Of a stretch of DNA of 64,000 nucleotides, positions 23,826 to 36,720 are shown piece by piece (position 1 is the first letter of the stretch; each line of letters starts with the position of its first letter). Both the position numbers and the translations under genes were made by a program. Location of the stretch: positions 43,348,001-43,412,000 of the forward strand of contig NC_135136.1 of NCBI RefSeq assembly GCF_051014445.1, read 5' to 3'. The stretch is from Colletes latitarsis (Eukaryota > Arthropoda > Insecta > Hymenoptera > Colletidae). The notes beneath the pieces were generated by a model. That model saw only the letters and a list, made by a program, of their open reading frames with translations. It was not told where the DNA came from and searched no databases.

Positions 23826-25298
23826 TCTAATGTTTTCACAAGTACTTGTTGCGACAGTCTTCAGTCTCGATTTATCATGTACTTAAAATCTTACAAATTT
23901 TCGACATTGGATACGGCTTTTATCAAGATTTTCGAATTACAAAAATCACATCACGCATAACAACGCCCCATATCATTATATTCGTAAAATTATACAGATG
24001 CTATCGTACGATTGTAAAACGAATATAATAATGATTTATTATTGTATTGAGACGCAGTTTCATTCATGTCGTACGAACGGCCGTGAAGACACAATTTTAA
24101 AGTTCGTGTTGTCAACAACTATAAAAAAATAATAATTAGTATATAATTTTATACACGCGATTAGGACATCAAATAGAACGATGTAACGATATTGAATTTA
24201 TCGAACTAATACGATAATATTTACTTTGTAGTGCGATCTTTCAAACGATACAGTCTCGATCGTGTTAAGAACAGATTGAACACTTGCATGATAAAAAATT
24301 TATAAATGAGAAAGTGGTTGATTGCGTTATTGTGAACAGTAATAGATATCATAAAATCATCAGTCAACGCAATTTCAAGAATCTTTTAAACATTCAAGTG
24401 ATTGTGTTGAGTATCGGACATTGTCAAGAAAATATTTAAATAGCCTACACGATAAGGTATACTATTTAAGTATAGCAAATGGTACATAATTTATTTCATT
24501 TTTAAGTTTAATTCATTATTATACCAATAAAATGTTATTTTATATAAAAAAAATGTTTGAAATGATGCTTGGAAAGACCATTTCATGTGCATCGTCGTAA
24601 AAATAAAGGCATGTCATTTGAACTAATTTATTTAAAACGAACACGTCCAAATTCGGATATATGTTGGATGTGTTGTTAAAAATATTGGACGTCAAAGTAG
24701 CTGCAAAAAAAATATCATTTTGTATCAAACACGAAAGTCTAAGAAATAAAACGAAGAAAGAATTTTCGCGCTATATTGGCGCTAGCAATGTCGACGCGGT
24801 GCAACGTCCAACCAATGAGATCGTGTAAAGGATTGCGCGTCCAGCCAATCGCGAATTCTCATTTGTTTGTAGATAGAAAGGTGCACCAATGTTGTTTCCA
24901 ATCTAAATTAATTATTTTTCGCTACGTTGTTCGTGGGCAGTGGCCTTGATAGGAAAACCCGACTTGGTGGAGTAGTGTACTTAATTAATAAATCAATCGA
25001 TTTATTTAAAAAAGAGATCTCGGACGTTGACCAACCTGTCGGCATTGATGGAACCAGCAACAACGGTGTGCAACTTAGCTGCGGAGCTGCTGTAATATTG
25101 TGGTTCAGTCGCGCGTGTTATGCTCTCGTCAAATTATATCGCCACCCCGGTTTTGATAACTGTAACCTTGAGTATATTCACTATTACGGGTCTACGTCAA
25201 AGGTGACAACGGGCCAAGAGTATTCGGCTTTATTTGACTTGTAGCAGCTGCGCAAGGGGGGCGCGAGGTGTCAGTGACAAGGTGCAGCTAACCTTAAA
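23826..25298. promoter_or_regulatory. Divergent upstream region cramped / Stim
   Basis: 1.47 kb between start codons on opposite strands. The part next to cramped is plain AT-rich DNA. The part next to Stim turns GC-richer from about 24770 and carries a CCAAT cluster. Open frames at 24927-25244 look like 5' UTR. Confidence 0.5.
24775..24890. promoter_or_regulatory. Cluster of four CCAAT boxes, probable Stim promoter
   Basis: CCAAT occurs at 24812-24816, 24845-24849 and 24886-24890, and in reverse (ATTGG) at 24775-24779, four in about 115 bp at the start of a GC-richer zone before the Stim 5' UTR. Such clusters are typical of NF-Y-bound, TATA-less housekeeping promoters. The transcription start is not visible from sequence. 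Confidence 0.5.
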
Positions 25299-28200
25299 AT
25301 GCGAGCATCCGTGATTAGTGATGTGATTGTACTGTTCGGGCTGCACATTTTGTATTGGTGTTGCAACACTGTAGATGCTAGCGGCGGGGCCCTCGATGCG
25401 AGCCCGAACTTTCAGTCTAGCTCCTCCGGAAGCTCACATTCCAAAGTCTCAGCATTCTCTGCCACTCTCACAGATGGGTTGGCACAGGCTGTAGCTCATG
25501 AAGCTGGTAAAACTTTTTACAATAATTTCTTAATGTTTATCCCTTGCGTCAACGTTGCTTGCTTTGCATTTGTTGCATTATTTCTTAATGAGCTACTAAA
25601 TGTGCTTGATAGTAGCCTTCTTGGTCAAGATGCTTAATGGTTGACGAATATAGTCGTTTTCAACTATTTTGGCCAGCCAGAAACATTTCCTTGCCAGCTA
25701 AAACCATCTTACTTTTCTTCTTTCCTTATGCTGTCATGGCAGGCTTTGATGTTCATCCATGACAAGGAAGGACACGTTTGAACTGATGGAAGTATTGTTC
25801 CACCTTTATCAGTCTTTTTGCTGTTAATAGGATCTATTTGCAGCAACTGTTGTCGAATGTCAATGGCAAAATGAAAAATACAATATTTGTCAGCCACTGT
25901 GTGTCGTCATAAAAGTCTAGTTTTTATTTAGATTTTGTAGATATGCCTGTAAGTGTCTGTATATAGCTTTTATTCGTACATTTATACTCAAGAATAACAT
26001 TTCAATAGAGGAAACATTAATTTATTTTTATAGAAAGGTATTTGTGGTGCTTGTTATTAGTAATAGTATGCATCTAAAATTGCAAAGACAGTTTTAATTG
26101 TATGTTTTCCAGTAAGAAGTACTATTTGGTTGATTTTGTTGGTTTTGCAAAACATAAAAAAAACATAAATGTGTTTATGATAAAAACTCATATTTAAACA
26201 AGTAAATAATCGTAGAAACGATATAATTATTCAAGGATCAATCTTGTATTTGTTCAATAATGATGGTAATATTTATCTGCATTGTTACTTATACCATGTT
26301 TGTATTTAACAGAATGCATTTATTGCATTGTAATTTTTGCTTTGATACAATTGAATAAAAAGCTTATCATGTATGTTTAACAGGTCAGAATACAATTTCA
26401 TTTAAAGATACCTGTTATAACAAACTAAATGTAATCATAAACACATACAATCAAACGTAGGCTATTCAATTTATTACAGGTTCCGATACTTGTAACGATG
26501 ACCTAGCTTGTCTTACACTGGCTTCTCATGATCGACTAGGTTTAGAAGCTATCAAATCGCTTCACAGTCAACTAGACGACGATGCCAATGGAAATGTAGA
26601 CCTTTCGGAATCAGACGATGTAAGTATATTGATTCTACATAAATTTTATTATGTTCCAAATGGTAAAAAATGAGATTCTTCTTGTAGTTTTTGAGGGAAG
26701 AGTTACAATATGAAGCTGGGTATGAGAGAAGACAGAGGGCTTTCCATCATAATGATGACATGCATATTAGTGTTAGAGAACTTTGGGAAGCCTGGTTGAG
26801 ATCGGAGGTACTGCCAACAAATACATTTCTCTCCAGTATTATTCTCAAATTCTAATAACTGAAAGTTATTGTATCAATGAATTTTTCATCCTAGGTCCAC
26901 AATTGGACTATAGAACAGACGTCTGAATGGCTGACATCTAATGTAGAGCTTCCTCAATATGTTCCTACTTTTATACAACATCGTGTAACTGGTGCCACAC
27001 TTCCAAGGTTTGTTTTACAAAGTATATTTTGTTTGCTAACTTATTGAAAGTTGACATATTTTATTTGATAAATGTTTGCTTAATCTGCAGGTTGGCTGTA
27101 AACAACATGCACTATCTGAGTAACGTTTTGGGGATCAAAGATCCTATTCATAAACAAAAAATTGCCTTAAAAGCTATGGATGTAGTACTTTTTGGACCTC
27201 CAAAAGGTAAGAATGTTTTATATTTAACATTTTTTAATTTATTTTATGGCATCTGTTCAAAATAATGTTCCATGTTGTAGATACTGGTCATAGCATCAAA
27301 GACTTGATATTGATTACATTATTATTTGGAGCACTTATTGGATACTGGTACGCGTATCAGCAAAAGAAAAATTCGCAGAAACATCTGCATCGGATGATGA
27401 AGAACATGGAAGGTTTGCATAAAGCAGAACTGGCGCTTGAAGATTTGCAAGTATGTCACCCTACTGCGCGTTTCTTTTCATATGCATCTACGTTCTATTC
27501 GGTGTACGAATTTGATTGGCCATTAATATTGCATATTACAAATTTATAGAAAGAGTTAGAGAGGGCACGATTGGAACAGGAAAGTGCAACAACGGAGAAA
27601 CAGAATTTAGAGAAACGCTTACAAGACGAAAGTATGGGATTACATGCCTCGTATTCTGATCTTGAAGTTTCTCAATTAAAAGCAGAAATTGAGGTAAGTA
27701 CTCTATATATTTTGTCTTTACTACAATTGAAAATCATTCTCTTAGAGGTCTGATTAATTTCTACCTCGTAGATGTTAAAAAATGAGTTGCAACGTGCAGA
27801 AGGTGAACTCGAAGATAGATGTTGGTCCCCTCCTCCAGGACTACAACACTGGTTACAATTAACTCATGAAATTGAGAATAAGGCGTACACGAAAAAAAAG
27901 ATATCGGCAGAAAAGCAGCTGCAGCAAGCACGAGAAGCAGTAAGATATTACATTTCTCAAATTTTGGATTCGTATTGTTACAACAGATATTGATTACTTG
28001 TTTTTATTTAATGTGTCCTCCAGTGCGAAAAACTACGAAAAAAACGATCGAGCTTGGTTGGCGCGTTCGTTTCCACTCATGGAAAATCTATTGACGAAGT
28101 TGACAAGAGTATAGTGGAAGCAAGAACAGCGCTAAACGAGGTCACTGCAGAATTACAGGAGAGAGTACATCGTTGGAAGCAAATCGAACTTCTATGTGGC

Positions 28201-31200
28201 TTTAACATAATCAATAATAATGGTCTAAGCTATTTAGAAACAGTTCTCTACAGAGGAACACCCAACGGTCGAGGTCTTGGACTCAGAGGTATTTAAGTCT
28301 ACAATAATTTTCCCTAATATTATTCAGTGGTTCTTGGGTATTTTTAAAATTGTTATCTGGGATTGCATTGTAGTTTAACATTTCCATTGATTTCATTGCA
28401 CCTATCTGTCTCAGTATGCTAAATATGTATAAATAATCGTTTACACTTGATGTTTATAGGTCGACTTAGTAGCCAAGATGACTTGGATGACGAAGCAAGT
28501 TCAGTATACGCGTCTTCATCATGTGGTGCCGCAGGTAAGCTGGAAACGGATTTCCACGAGCATATAGATTGATATAACAGTGCTCAATTTGTACATACTA
28601 TTGTAACTTTATATGACACTTATATACCTGTGTATCTTCCATTCTTTCTCGCGTGTATGACGCCTTTAGACATCGATAATCTTCACTAACTCGTTTGTCT
28701 TCCTAGTAGTAATTTAGTCTCTTTCTGTGAAATTAATTTACCTTTTTAATAGACTACCATATCATATAAACATTTATGAAAAATTAAATGGTTATACGCA
28801 TTCTTGCGCAGATTAAATTTTTAATTAATTAATTTTAACGAGTTTATCGAGTACTTACGAAAGTTTTTGTAACGTGCAGGTGTCCGTAAAAAGTTTTTAC
28901 AAGAAATTTTCAAGTATAGGTTTTCTTAAAATACGAATATATATAAAATATAATTCACGCGTTGCCTTACATTTCTCTGTCTTGCAAAGAAAGTAAGTTG
29001 ATTTCAAAATCAATAATTTGTGAAGTTATTGTCCTTGTTGTTCTTATAAAGAATTGAAGGTGTGTGTGAAGGTCATTAATACTACTGAAGATACGTACAG
29101 TTAATGTCACACATTACAATGAGATCTATATTTTAATATATGTGCACGAATATTTTAAAAAAAGAGTTCTATGACGATTGTTACTAATATTATTATTTCA
29201 TGATTTGGAAAAAATATGCATATAAATGTATATATTTAAAATGAAAAGAAACATAGACATTAATGACAAGACATTTATTCCTGAAACAATTTTATGAATA
29301 ATAGAGATTTTAAAAAACTTTTGTATAGAAGAAGGTGAAACATACATATTGCTAATTATTAAATATATTTATGATAAAAATATAAACGTAGATTAGGATT
29401 ATGTTGCTAGTTGTAACAATTTCCTTAATGGTTAATAATTGTTGACTATAGATTCTCTTTTAAGTTTTTTAAAGGGATAATTTTGTACATTGTTTTGTAG
29501 CCTCTTGTTTAAAATGTTGCTATTAATTACGTTACAACTGTTATTATTGGTTAGTTATGGTCAAACTAAAATATATTTGTATAAACATATAATTTTTTGT
29601 AACATACTTTTCATAGAACATAGTGGTACTGAGATTTATTGACAAATTGTACTTATACATATATTGCAACGTTTAGTATTATTTTCATTATGTTGTTATT
29701 TGGTATCATTTCATTTTAGGGAAAGAAGAAAATTTACTTTGAGGTTTGAAAAAAGATTAATGAAGCAACACAATCTAAATCTTTCAACGTTTGTAGAAAA
29801 CGATTGAAAATCGTTCGGTTATTGCATAATTATTAAATTTGAGGACTATAATATATTAAGGTTCCATACATGAAGGTAATGTGTGACATAAATGCAATGT
29901 TTGCAACCAAAGTTCTTTATACTAAGGTAGCGTTTTCGAATTTATCTGATTAGGATGTGTGCAGGAGAAGGGAGGATTAAAATTGTAATGTTCCCCTTTC
30001 CTAATTCAAGATTTGTCAAGTTTCAGAAAGAAGCATACTGCCTTTAAAAATGACGACAAATCTTTTAACGTATTGTTAACTTATTGTTAAATTGGTTTTT
30101 ATGCAACCGTGTATTTGGACAGAGTATAAGATGTTAGGATAATTACATTTTGGAGAAAAGCATGACATATTTTTCTAACTAAAATTTTTATGATGTATCA
30201 ACCAAACGAATAAGAGTAGAATTTTGTTGAGTCAATGCGAGAAATCGAGGTGAAATTTTTACGAAAGCTGTTATCAATTATTAATATAGTTCCAAGTAGG
30301 AATGTTGTGTAGCCTTATTTCTTTCGTTAAAAAAATGTTGATTGTTTAATAGAATTGAAATTAAACGGAGATTATAGTCGACAACGTGTGAAAATTGGAT
30401 TACGTCTTTGAGTATCAATTTTTTAAAGTGAAGGGGCTTGATTCAGGATGATTAATTTAGTGGCATTAAATTAAAAAACAAACGTTGTACTAGTTCGAAG
30501 ATCTGAAAACCAAGTAACAATTATTCCGTTTAATTGTCGACGTAGGGGTTAATTCGTGTCGTGACCACGACTTGGATTCCTCGTGGATCTGGATCGTCGA
30601 AAGATGATCAGTTTAAGTTCTTTCGTTGTCTCCAAAATTGGGAACGTTAAATCCTAAGATTCATTTATAGTTTCTATCTTTGCGCATAAGCAACATATAA
30701 AAACCGCCCAAGTGCCAAGATAATCGTCGAATTATTATTGTATTATTGATAAGTGTCGACATTATCGACTTACTGTATTAAACGTAAATGTATTGTCGTA
30801 TTAGTTCCTTTAGTAGGATTGTTGTGATTTTTGTCGAATCGACTGATCGTCAGACGTTTTCTTATTTCTCGAATTGCATGGATTCATTTTGCCAGACTAG
30901 CTGAAAACCATTGCACAACACGATTTTATTAATAGTTCAAATTAAAGCGAACAGAGAGTCGCAATTCGATCTTAATTGCATGATGGAGTTCGCATCTGCT
31001 ACCGAAGGTGCAATTTCGTTGCGTGTATGATATCGTTGGATAAATTTTAATCAATGTAACGATCGACGGTTGCGATTGAAATGGATAATCGTAAATTTCT
31101 TGCCGCGATTACATCAGTCGTCAATCGTCAACGAAGATTGACGAATAAATTAATCGTTAATTGCCTATGATGACAGTCGATTAAAATAATCGTTAGTTGT

Positions 31201-34200
31201 TTGCAACCATCGTTGAATCAATTAATTGCTATTCTTAACTGGTACATTCTGAACCGTCGAAAACATCAAACGTTTCTTTTTTTACGTTTTTAAAAAATTA
31301 AGAATATATTTCTGGAACTTTATTTTCTGATTCGAAGCAATGAGAAAGTTAGAAGTTATAAATATCTAAAAAAGGAGCCATTTGTTTTAACCGATAATGG
31401 TTACATGCGATTGTAACGATTAATTTCAATAATCGATTATTGGCTAACTGTGGTGTAAGAAGTTGGATGGTGCAGCGTGGTTCTCGAGAAATATGAATAA
31501 AAAACACTTTGCCAGTGAATTCTAGAAATAATTTTGAGCGAAGAATGTCATATTAATATAGATTTGATTCTCAGTATGTAATCGAGATACTTTCTTCAAG
31601 AATCTTCTTTAAAGGTTATCGAGATACAAGATATCTTAACCCCTTAGGTACGTCTTTTTCCTACTATAAATTTTTTTATTATTAGCTTATGATTTTACAG
31701 TAATAACAGTAGAATGCTTTTGAATTTATCATTTGATATTACATACAATTTTATGCTATGAAGTACAGGTCTATCGAATTTCGTCGACAAAATTGCGAGA
31801 AATTACACAAAAGTGAACGGAAATAATATTTTCAACATTTAATATTCGGTAAGTGTTGTGTAAAAATGTTGTCTGAGCCCATTTTGTAAAAAACAATTTT
31901 TTTTATAAGATTGGTCTAATTCGTTTCAGGACAATAGGTATTGATTAATAAATTATTGAAAGCAATCTGATGGTTTTGCAAGCCTGTTGAATGCAATTGT
32001 CGTATTTGGTTTGGTGAAACGAACGTCGATAACACCGACATATTATAACAAGACCTCGATAGTTGCAACATTCGTTGTAATTTTGTTTTGACTCACGTGG
32101 TGTGTCATTGGCTAAACGAATGATATGTTGCGTGACTCACGCGTCGAGTCATCGGTCTCGTACGTCTAACGCTATTCCTACCAAAAGGTATTTGACACCT
32201 TTCAAAATTTTAACTGGAATAACACTATATTAAAGTGAAGATTCTTTCTACCAAGCTTCACAATAACGACGCTACACTCGGTATGAAATCCTATACGTTT
32301 GAAAAATTAATTGTTATTAAGTCGTACGTTAGGGAGTTAACAATTATTGGCATAGTTATTTGCATCCAAATGCAAGGGTGTCGAGAGACACCTTTTGGTC
32401 GAAATAGGTATGCATAAAACCGCGGGTAAAAATAGCGTTAAAGACGCTTGTATTTCGGTACCCGTTAAGAATCAGGGCTGCGTCGTTCTCTAAATTTTTC
32501 ACTTAAAATTAACTGGCAGAGTATTAAGTATTTAGATCGTGAATCAGTCTCAGTTTCGAGCTGTTCCACGCCCAACGAACGCGACGATGTTCAACTAATT
32601 TTGAACTTTATCATTAAGCGTGACTGCTTAACAATAGTTTCTGATATCCGGGACTTTGGTTAAGTTTATCGCGGTCGACCTATCATGCCAAGAAACGAAT
32701 TCTATTTATCTGGGGACACGCGTTCGCCGCGTCGCGATTAATATTAGAATCAATTAAAATTAGATTCGACTGTATTCGACCGCGGATTTTACTCCGGGAC
32801 CAACATTTTCGAGCATCGATATACTATCGTCTTTCCGCTCGTACCAGATTAGCTGGAATGATACGCAATCTCGTCGAATGCATTTTGTAAGCGAGTGATG
32901 TTACTCTACGAAGCTCAAAGAAATTACAATTGCGACCGACGATTAAATTGTCATTATTAAACTGTATATTTAAACATTTTAGCGATCGAATGTTGCATAG
33001 AGCCTGTATTCGCTGTCTCTGATATTGCAACATATTACTTCGTGCCGATTGTGTACAATTTGTAGTTCGCAGTCAATAAATCAAGCAACATGCGAGAAAC
33101 TATGAAATCATTGAGCCTTGTTTGTACGAGTTAAGCCGTGGAGAACGTCATCCTGTTATGATCGATCATTCTATTATTACTTTTTAAACGAAAATTTGTT
33201 TGCAAATGAAATGTGTAAAACTAAGTATGTAAAATTTCTGTGATTGTTTCGAGACGACTCATCTCGAATGCCGATTTTTGCTAGTAATTTCCATGCATTG
33301 GCAAATGTATGCCTCTTCTATAATGGCCCCGAAACCAACAAAACGTTTATACAGACTATTAATGTAAACAACTGTTCGTAGATCTTCAGATATTCAGATT
33401 CAATTCTTGCGTTCGTGATTCTTTGAACAATCTTTAAATAAGTAGGATATAATTAAATATTAGAATTATATAAACCATCATTGACCATCGTGTCTCGTCC
33501 TGGTTTCTTCTTTCTTCTCCTGGCCTTTGTGAAACTCGGATCTTGCACGGAATTGGTTTTCACGAAAAAAAGCATGAAAATTACTAGTAGTTAAACTAAC
33601 AAAAGTAACAATAATAGCAATAAGTAGTACCTCTTTCTCTAAAAGAAAACAGTGCAAAATTAACAATAGCGTATTAAACGTGGACTATTATGATCGAAAT
33701 AAAAAATGTTATAGGATAATTTTTATTTTTTCAGCTGAAAAATGTTTTTAATTACATGTAATATAATGTACGAAGAATATACATACATATACAAGGTGGT
33801 CCAAGTATCATCCAGAGTCTTGTACTTCGTACATTCAAAATAGCAATTAAATTAATTTCTTAAAAAAATATATTCGAGCGTATGGATGAAAAATGAAAAA
33901 AAAAGTCTTGTAAAAATTAATTTAACAAGACTCGAACTTGCGCTGCCGTATTACCAGGCGAACGTCTTATCGATCAGGCTACATTTGCTTCTGAAACGTG
34001 CAATTATACTTAATGAAATATACATCGGTAACAACTTGAAAGCCTAATATCTCAGAAACGATAACTTTTTCGTTTTCAAACTATCAATTTCTTTCATCCG
34101 ATAGTATCCTATGAGCCACCTTGTGTATGTATAATTATATTAATTTAGAACATAAGTTCGTGCCGCTTCTTTTCACATTTCATTAAATAGACAGATAAAT

Positions 34201-35110
34201 ACGACGCAATTTTCCTGGTCATTATCACCAGAGCGCATATGTTTCAAACCACTGAAATATTAAATTTGCGATACCTTTGGAAATATTTGTACCTAAATTT
34301 AATAAAATAAAAATTCAGTGGTAAGGGCATATTTTTGAAACAAGTAAGTTTAATACAGCGAACGTGACAATATCTGGAAACTAGAAGTCGGCCGTATTGT
34401 TTGCAAGAACCTATTAGATCTATAGATCAACGGTAGCCCAGAGAAACTAACACCAAACTTGAAGTAGACTAACTCCGTTCCAAGAGATTCACAACGCATC
34501 TGAGACCGATCACCCCTGTCGATCTGTCAAGAAAGAATCGATAAAAAAAAATACACACACATAAGATACCCGCCCACTAGAGTACCTGTCTCCATGATGA
34601 CGTTCGTCCTGATCCGCAGGTACCCTGGACAGCCTGACGTGGAAGGAATCATCGTTGCCGCCCGACTCGTCCAGCAGCGAGACGGGAAAAGAAACGCCAC
34701 CCGAAAGCAACGTGGTGCACTTCATCGTGGGCGACGGTACCGAGGATCTTGCGAAGTCGTTCAGTAAAGAGAAGACCGGGATCGTTCGTTCTTACAGCCA
34801 AGACACCAATATGCTTCTAGCTGCCGAGGAGAAGACTACCTCAGCATTCCTGCCCAAGACCTCTTATTCGGAGAACTCGTTGGACACGTCGGCCCAGGAA
34901 CGAGCAGGACACCAGAAGGCCGCCACGACAATGCAGACGAGTAGTCAGAAGAAGACGCAGCTCAGGGAGCTGCCGACCTTGATGTCCGTGGACGACGAGA
35001 CGCTTTCCACCGACTCCAACTCCACCACCGACAACGATGAGCTGAAACGAAGGCGCAGAAAGTTCCCGCAGTTTCCACCGTTTAGGAAGAACAAAACTAA
35101 AGTCACGTGA
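25299..35110 (+). CDS. Stim: Stromal interaction molecule (STIM), ER calcium sensor, long form
   Basis: Eleven exons: 25299..25506, 26480..26619, 26688..26807, 26895..27007, 27091..27206, 27281..27450, 27550..27693, 27772..27939, 28024..28288, 28460..28534 and 34620..35110; phases close to 669 residues. A signal peptide leads into the ER-lumenal EF-hand (DDDANGNVDLSES, about 102-114) and a SAM domain (157-231). A membrane helix (LILITLLFGALIGYWYAY, about 241-258) is followed by cytosolic coiled coil and the CAD/SOAR region (LQHWLQLTHEIENKAY...HRWKQIELLCGFNI, about 350-440), which opens Orai channels when ER calcium falls. The last exon, after a 6.1 kb intron, is Ser/Thr-rich and ends in a basic tail (RRRRKFPQFPPFRKNKTK) like the PIP2-binding lysine tail of vertebrate STIM1. 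A second possible ending lies at 29720. Confidence 0.92.
29720..29742 (+). CDS. Stim: Alternative short last exon of Stim
   Basis: An acceptor with a fair pyrimidine tract (TCATTTTAG) precedes GG AAA GAA GAA AAT TTA CTT TGA. It joins the exon ending at 28534 (phase 1) to add GKEENLL and a stop, giving a 513-residue protein without the polybasic tail. A TTGAGG-rich 3' UTR would follow. This is a prediction from phase and signal only; the acceptor could be fortuitous. Confidence 0.35.
32172..32407. mobile_element. Possible MITE with short terminal inverted repeats
   Basis: CTATTCCTACCAAAAGGT at the left end matches the reverse complement of the right end (ACCTTTTGGTCGAAATAG) at 16 of 18 positions, about 236 bp apart. 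The right end also makes a small hairpin (GGTGTC/GACACC). There is no coding sequence inside and no clear target duplication. It lies in the Stim intron. Confidence 0.35.
33779..34133. mobile_element. Inverted-repeat element with ACAAGGTGG ends
   Basis: About 355 bp bounded by TACATACATATACAAGGTGG on the left and the inverse CCACCTTGTGTATGTAT on the right. No transposase frame is present, so it is non-autonomous. It encloses the tRNA-like stretch described separately. It lies in the last Stim intron. Confidence 0.45.
33925..33985 (-). repeat. tRNA-like relic or SINE head
   Basis: On the minus strand the sequence has an A-box-like TAGCCTGATCG and, about 35 bp on, a good B-box (AGTTCGAGTCT), the two internal Pol III promoter boxes of a tRNA gene. 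A clean cloverleaf does not form (no 7-bp acceptor stem, poor anticodon stem), so it is not a working tRNA; a SINE head or decayed tRNA is more likely. Confidence 0.4.
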
Positions 35111-35830
35111 TGATGCTCGTCTCGTTATGCTAGTCAATAACCTAATCGTGCATTCGTTTATTCCTTTACTTAACGCTAACTCTTACGATTAGTTGGTAAA
35201 CCGCGACGTGCACTTAACAATTAATCTCCGAGAACCGGTTGATCACTGATTTTAGCGATTAGATAACGCCGGTTATGTACAAATACATGCGCAGGAGACA
35301 ACACACATACGCATACGGTATTAAACGATAGAAGTGACGCTTGTAGCCGGGTGGAACATCCGGTTCTTTGGTCGCTGACTTCTGGGAGATTCGTTGAATA
35401 TCGTAGGATCAAAGGCACGGCGTGTATAAATAAAAGGGCATAAACTCTCACAGGGGACGTCCACGTGCTTCGTGGATGTTCCTTGTCAATGAATTAGTAG
35501 TTAGTAAAGCTCGACTTTCGTTTGTCCAACGATATTCAAACAGCAAGGAATGTTCCTTCTCTTCCAAAGTTTAAGCATGATAGGACACGACCAATCCTGG
35601 TAGATTTCAAATCTCGTGTATCTTCATATAACATAGCTACAACTTTGTTTACGTAGGACATTGACGGATAGCTGCATCGACAAATATAAGTTTGCTCAAT
35701 GTTAAACGCTTCTATAAATACGGAGGATGCAACTATTGTTCTACAAACTGTACAATGTGTTCATAAGATATTGCACGGCACCAGAGTAGACAAACAAGTG
35801 TCACGAAATAGTTGTATCGGTCTCCGTAAT

Positions 35831-36039
35831 TTAAGGAGGTGTTCTGGTCTAGAAGGTCAATTTTTAACCATTTTTTAGAAATATCTGGCCAAAAAGAAAG
35901 ACTTTCTTATATGATGTTTAGAAAACGTAACTATTACCATTTTATGCATATACATTATTTTTTAGACACGTTTTCGGAAACATATACATTAAGAAAATAT
36001 TGATTTTTTCAAACTTCTAGGTCAGAATATTCTCCTTAA
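35831..36039. mobile_element. TTAA-flanked MITE, copy 1
   Basis: Starts TTAAGGAGGTGTTCTGGTCT and ends with the inverse (TCAGAATATTCTCCTTAA). About 209 bp with no coding capacity. The sequence just inside the right end (TTTTTTCAAACTTCTAG) is shared with the copy in the WDR48 intron. TTAA at both borders suggests a piggyBac-like non-autonomous element. Confidence 0.6.
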
Positions 36040-36664
36040 GTTCGTTCAAATCAAAAGTTTCTGAAAATGCAGACGATGCATCTATCGTCCTACGATCTGT
36101 ACATTGGTGTATTATATTAGCACGTTGGAAAGGAGTGTATGTTAATAAGCAAAGTCTACGTTGATAGGAGATTAAACAATATCAGAGGACGAATGATCGA
36201 GTCGTTGTCGCATGTGCGCGACCGATATTGGGCCAATTAAATAATGTAGTAGTAGTATCACGATACGTAAGAACGTTAATTAAACAGACAGGGACAAGTG
36301 GATCACTGGGCCAACCCCCTCCCCTCTAAAAGAGTTAGATTTCTATCGACGATCGTGTTCCACTCGGCTACTGTCGCGTAGGGTGTTTCTGATGCCCCGG
36401 TGTGCTCCCATTTTGCCAAATCCTCGTCCACTTTGTGACGCGAATCGACGTGTTACGAGTTCTCCGAGACACCGTCAAAGCGACGTCCTACTTAGGTAGC
36501 TAGATTGTTAAGCTCGCGATGCCGAAATTGTTCAGCTAAGACAATACCTTGGTTCAGGGGTGGGCGACGAGACTAGCGCGATCAGGCAATTTTCCTGCAT
36601 CACCCCTTTCTGCCTGCTTCCATCCGAAGCGGACAGCCGCTCTCTGTCCCTATTATTTCTTTTA

Positions 36665-36720
36665 TTAAGACGTATTCTGGTTTAGACGTGCAATTTTTAG
36701 GCTTCTTTTGTTATTCCCCA
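36665..36720. mobile_element. TTAA-flanked MITE, truncated copy 3
   Basis: TTAAGACGTATTCTGGTTTA followed by an ACGTGCAATTTTTAGGC-type segment matches the left end of the same family. No matching right end was found, so this is a fragment. Confidence 0.35.

Larger units (their letters stand above)
28535..34619 (+). other. Last intron of Stim (6.1 kb)
   Basis: A long AT-rich intron of the long Stim form. It holds the candidate short terminal exon (29720), a stretch rich in AATCGT/ACGATT words near 31000-31450, a small inverted-repeat element (32172-32407) and an element with a tRNA-like head (33779-34133). No other in-phase exon was recognised. Confidence 0.6.

Noticed and set aside
24927..25244. 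105-codon plus frame before the Stim start
   Set aside because: No likeness to STIM N-termini; the ATG at 25299 gives a clear signal peptide, so this is treated as 5' UTR.
25507..25637. Read-through of Stim exon 1 into a hydrophobic tail
   Set aside because: It is intron sequence after a good GTAAAA donor; the next exon restores the EF-hand in phase.
33925..33985. Functional tRNA gene
   Set aside because: Pol III boxes are present, but the acceptor and anticodon stems do not pair, so it was recorded only as a relic or SINE head.
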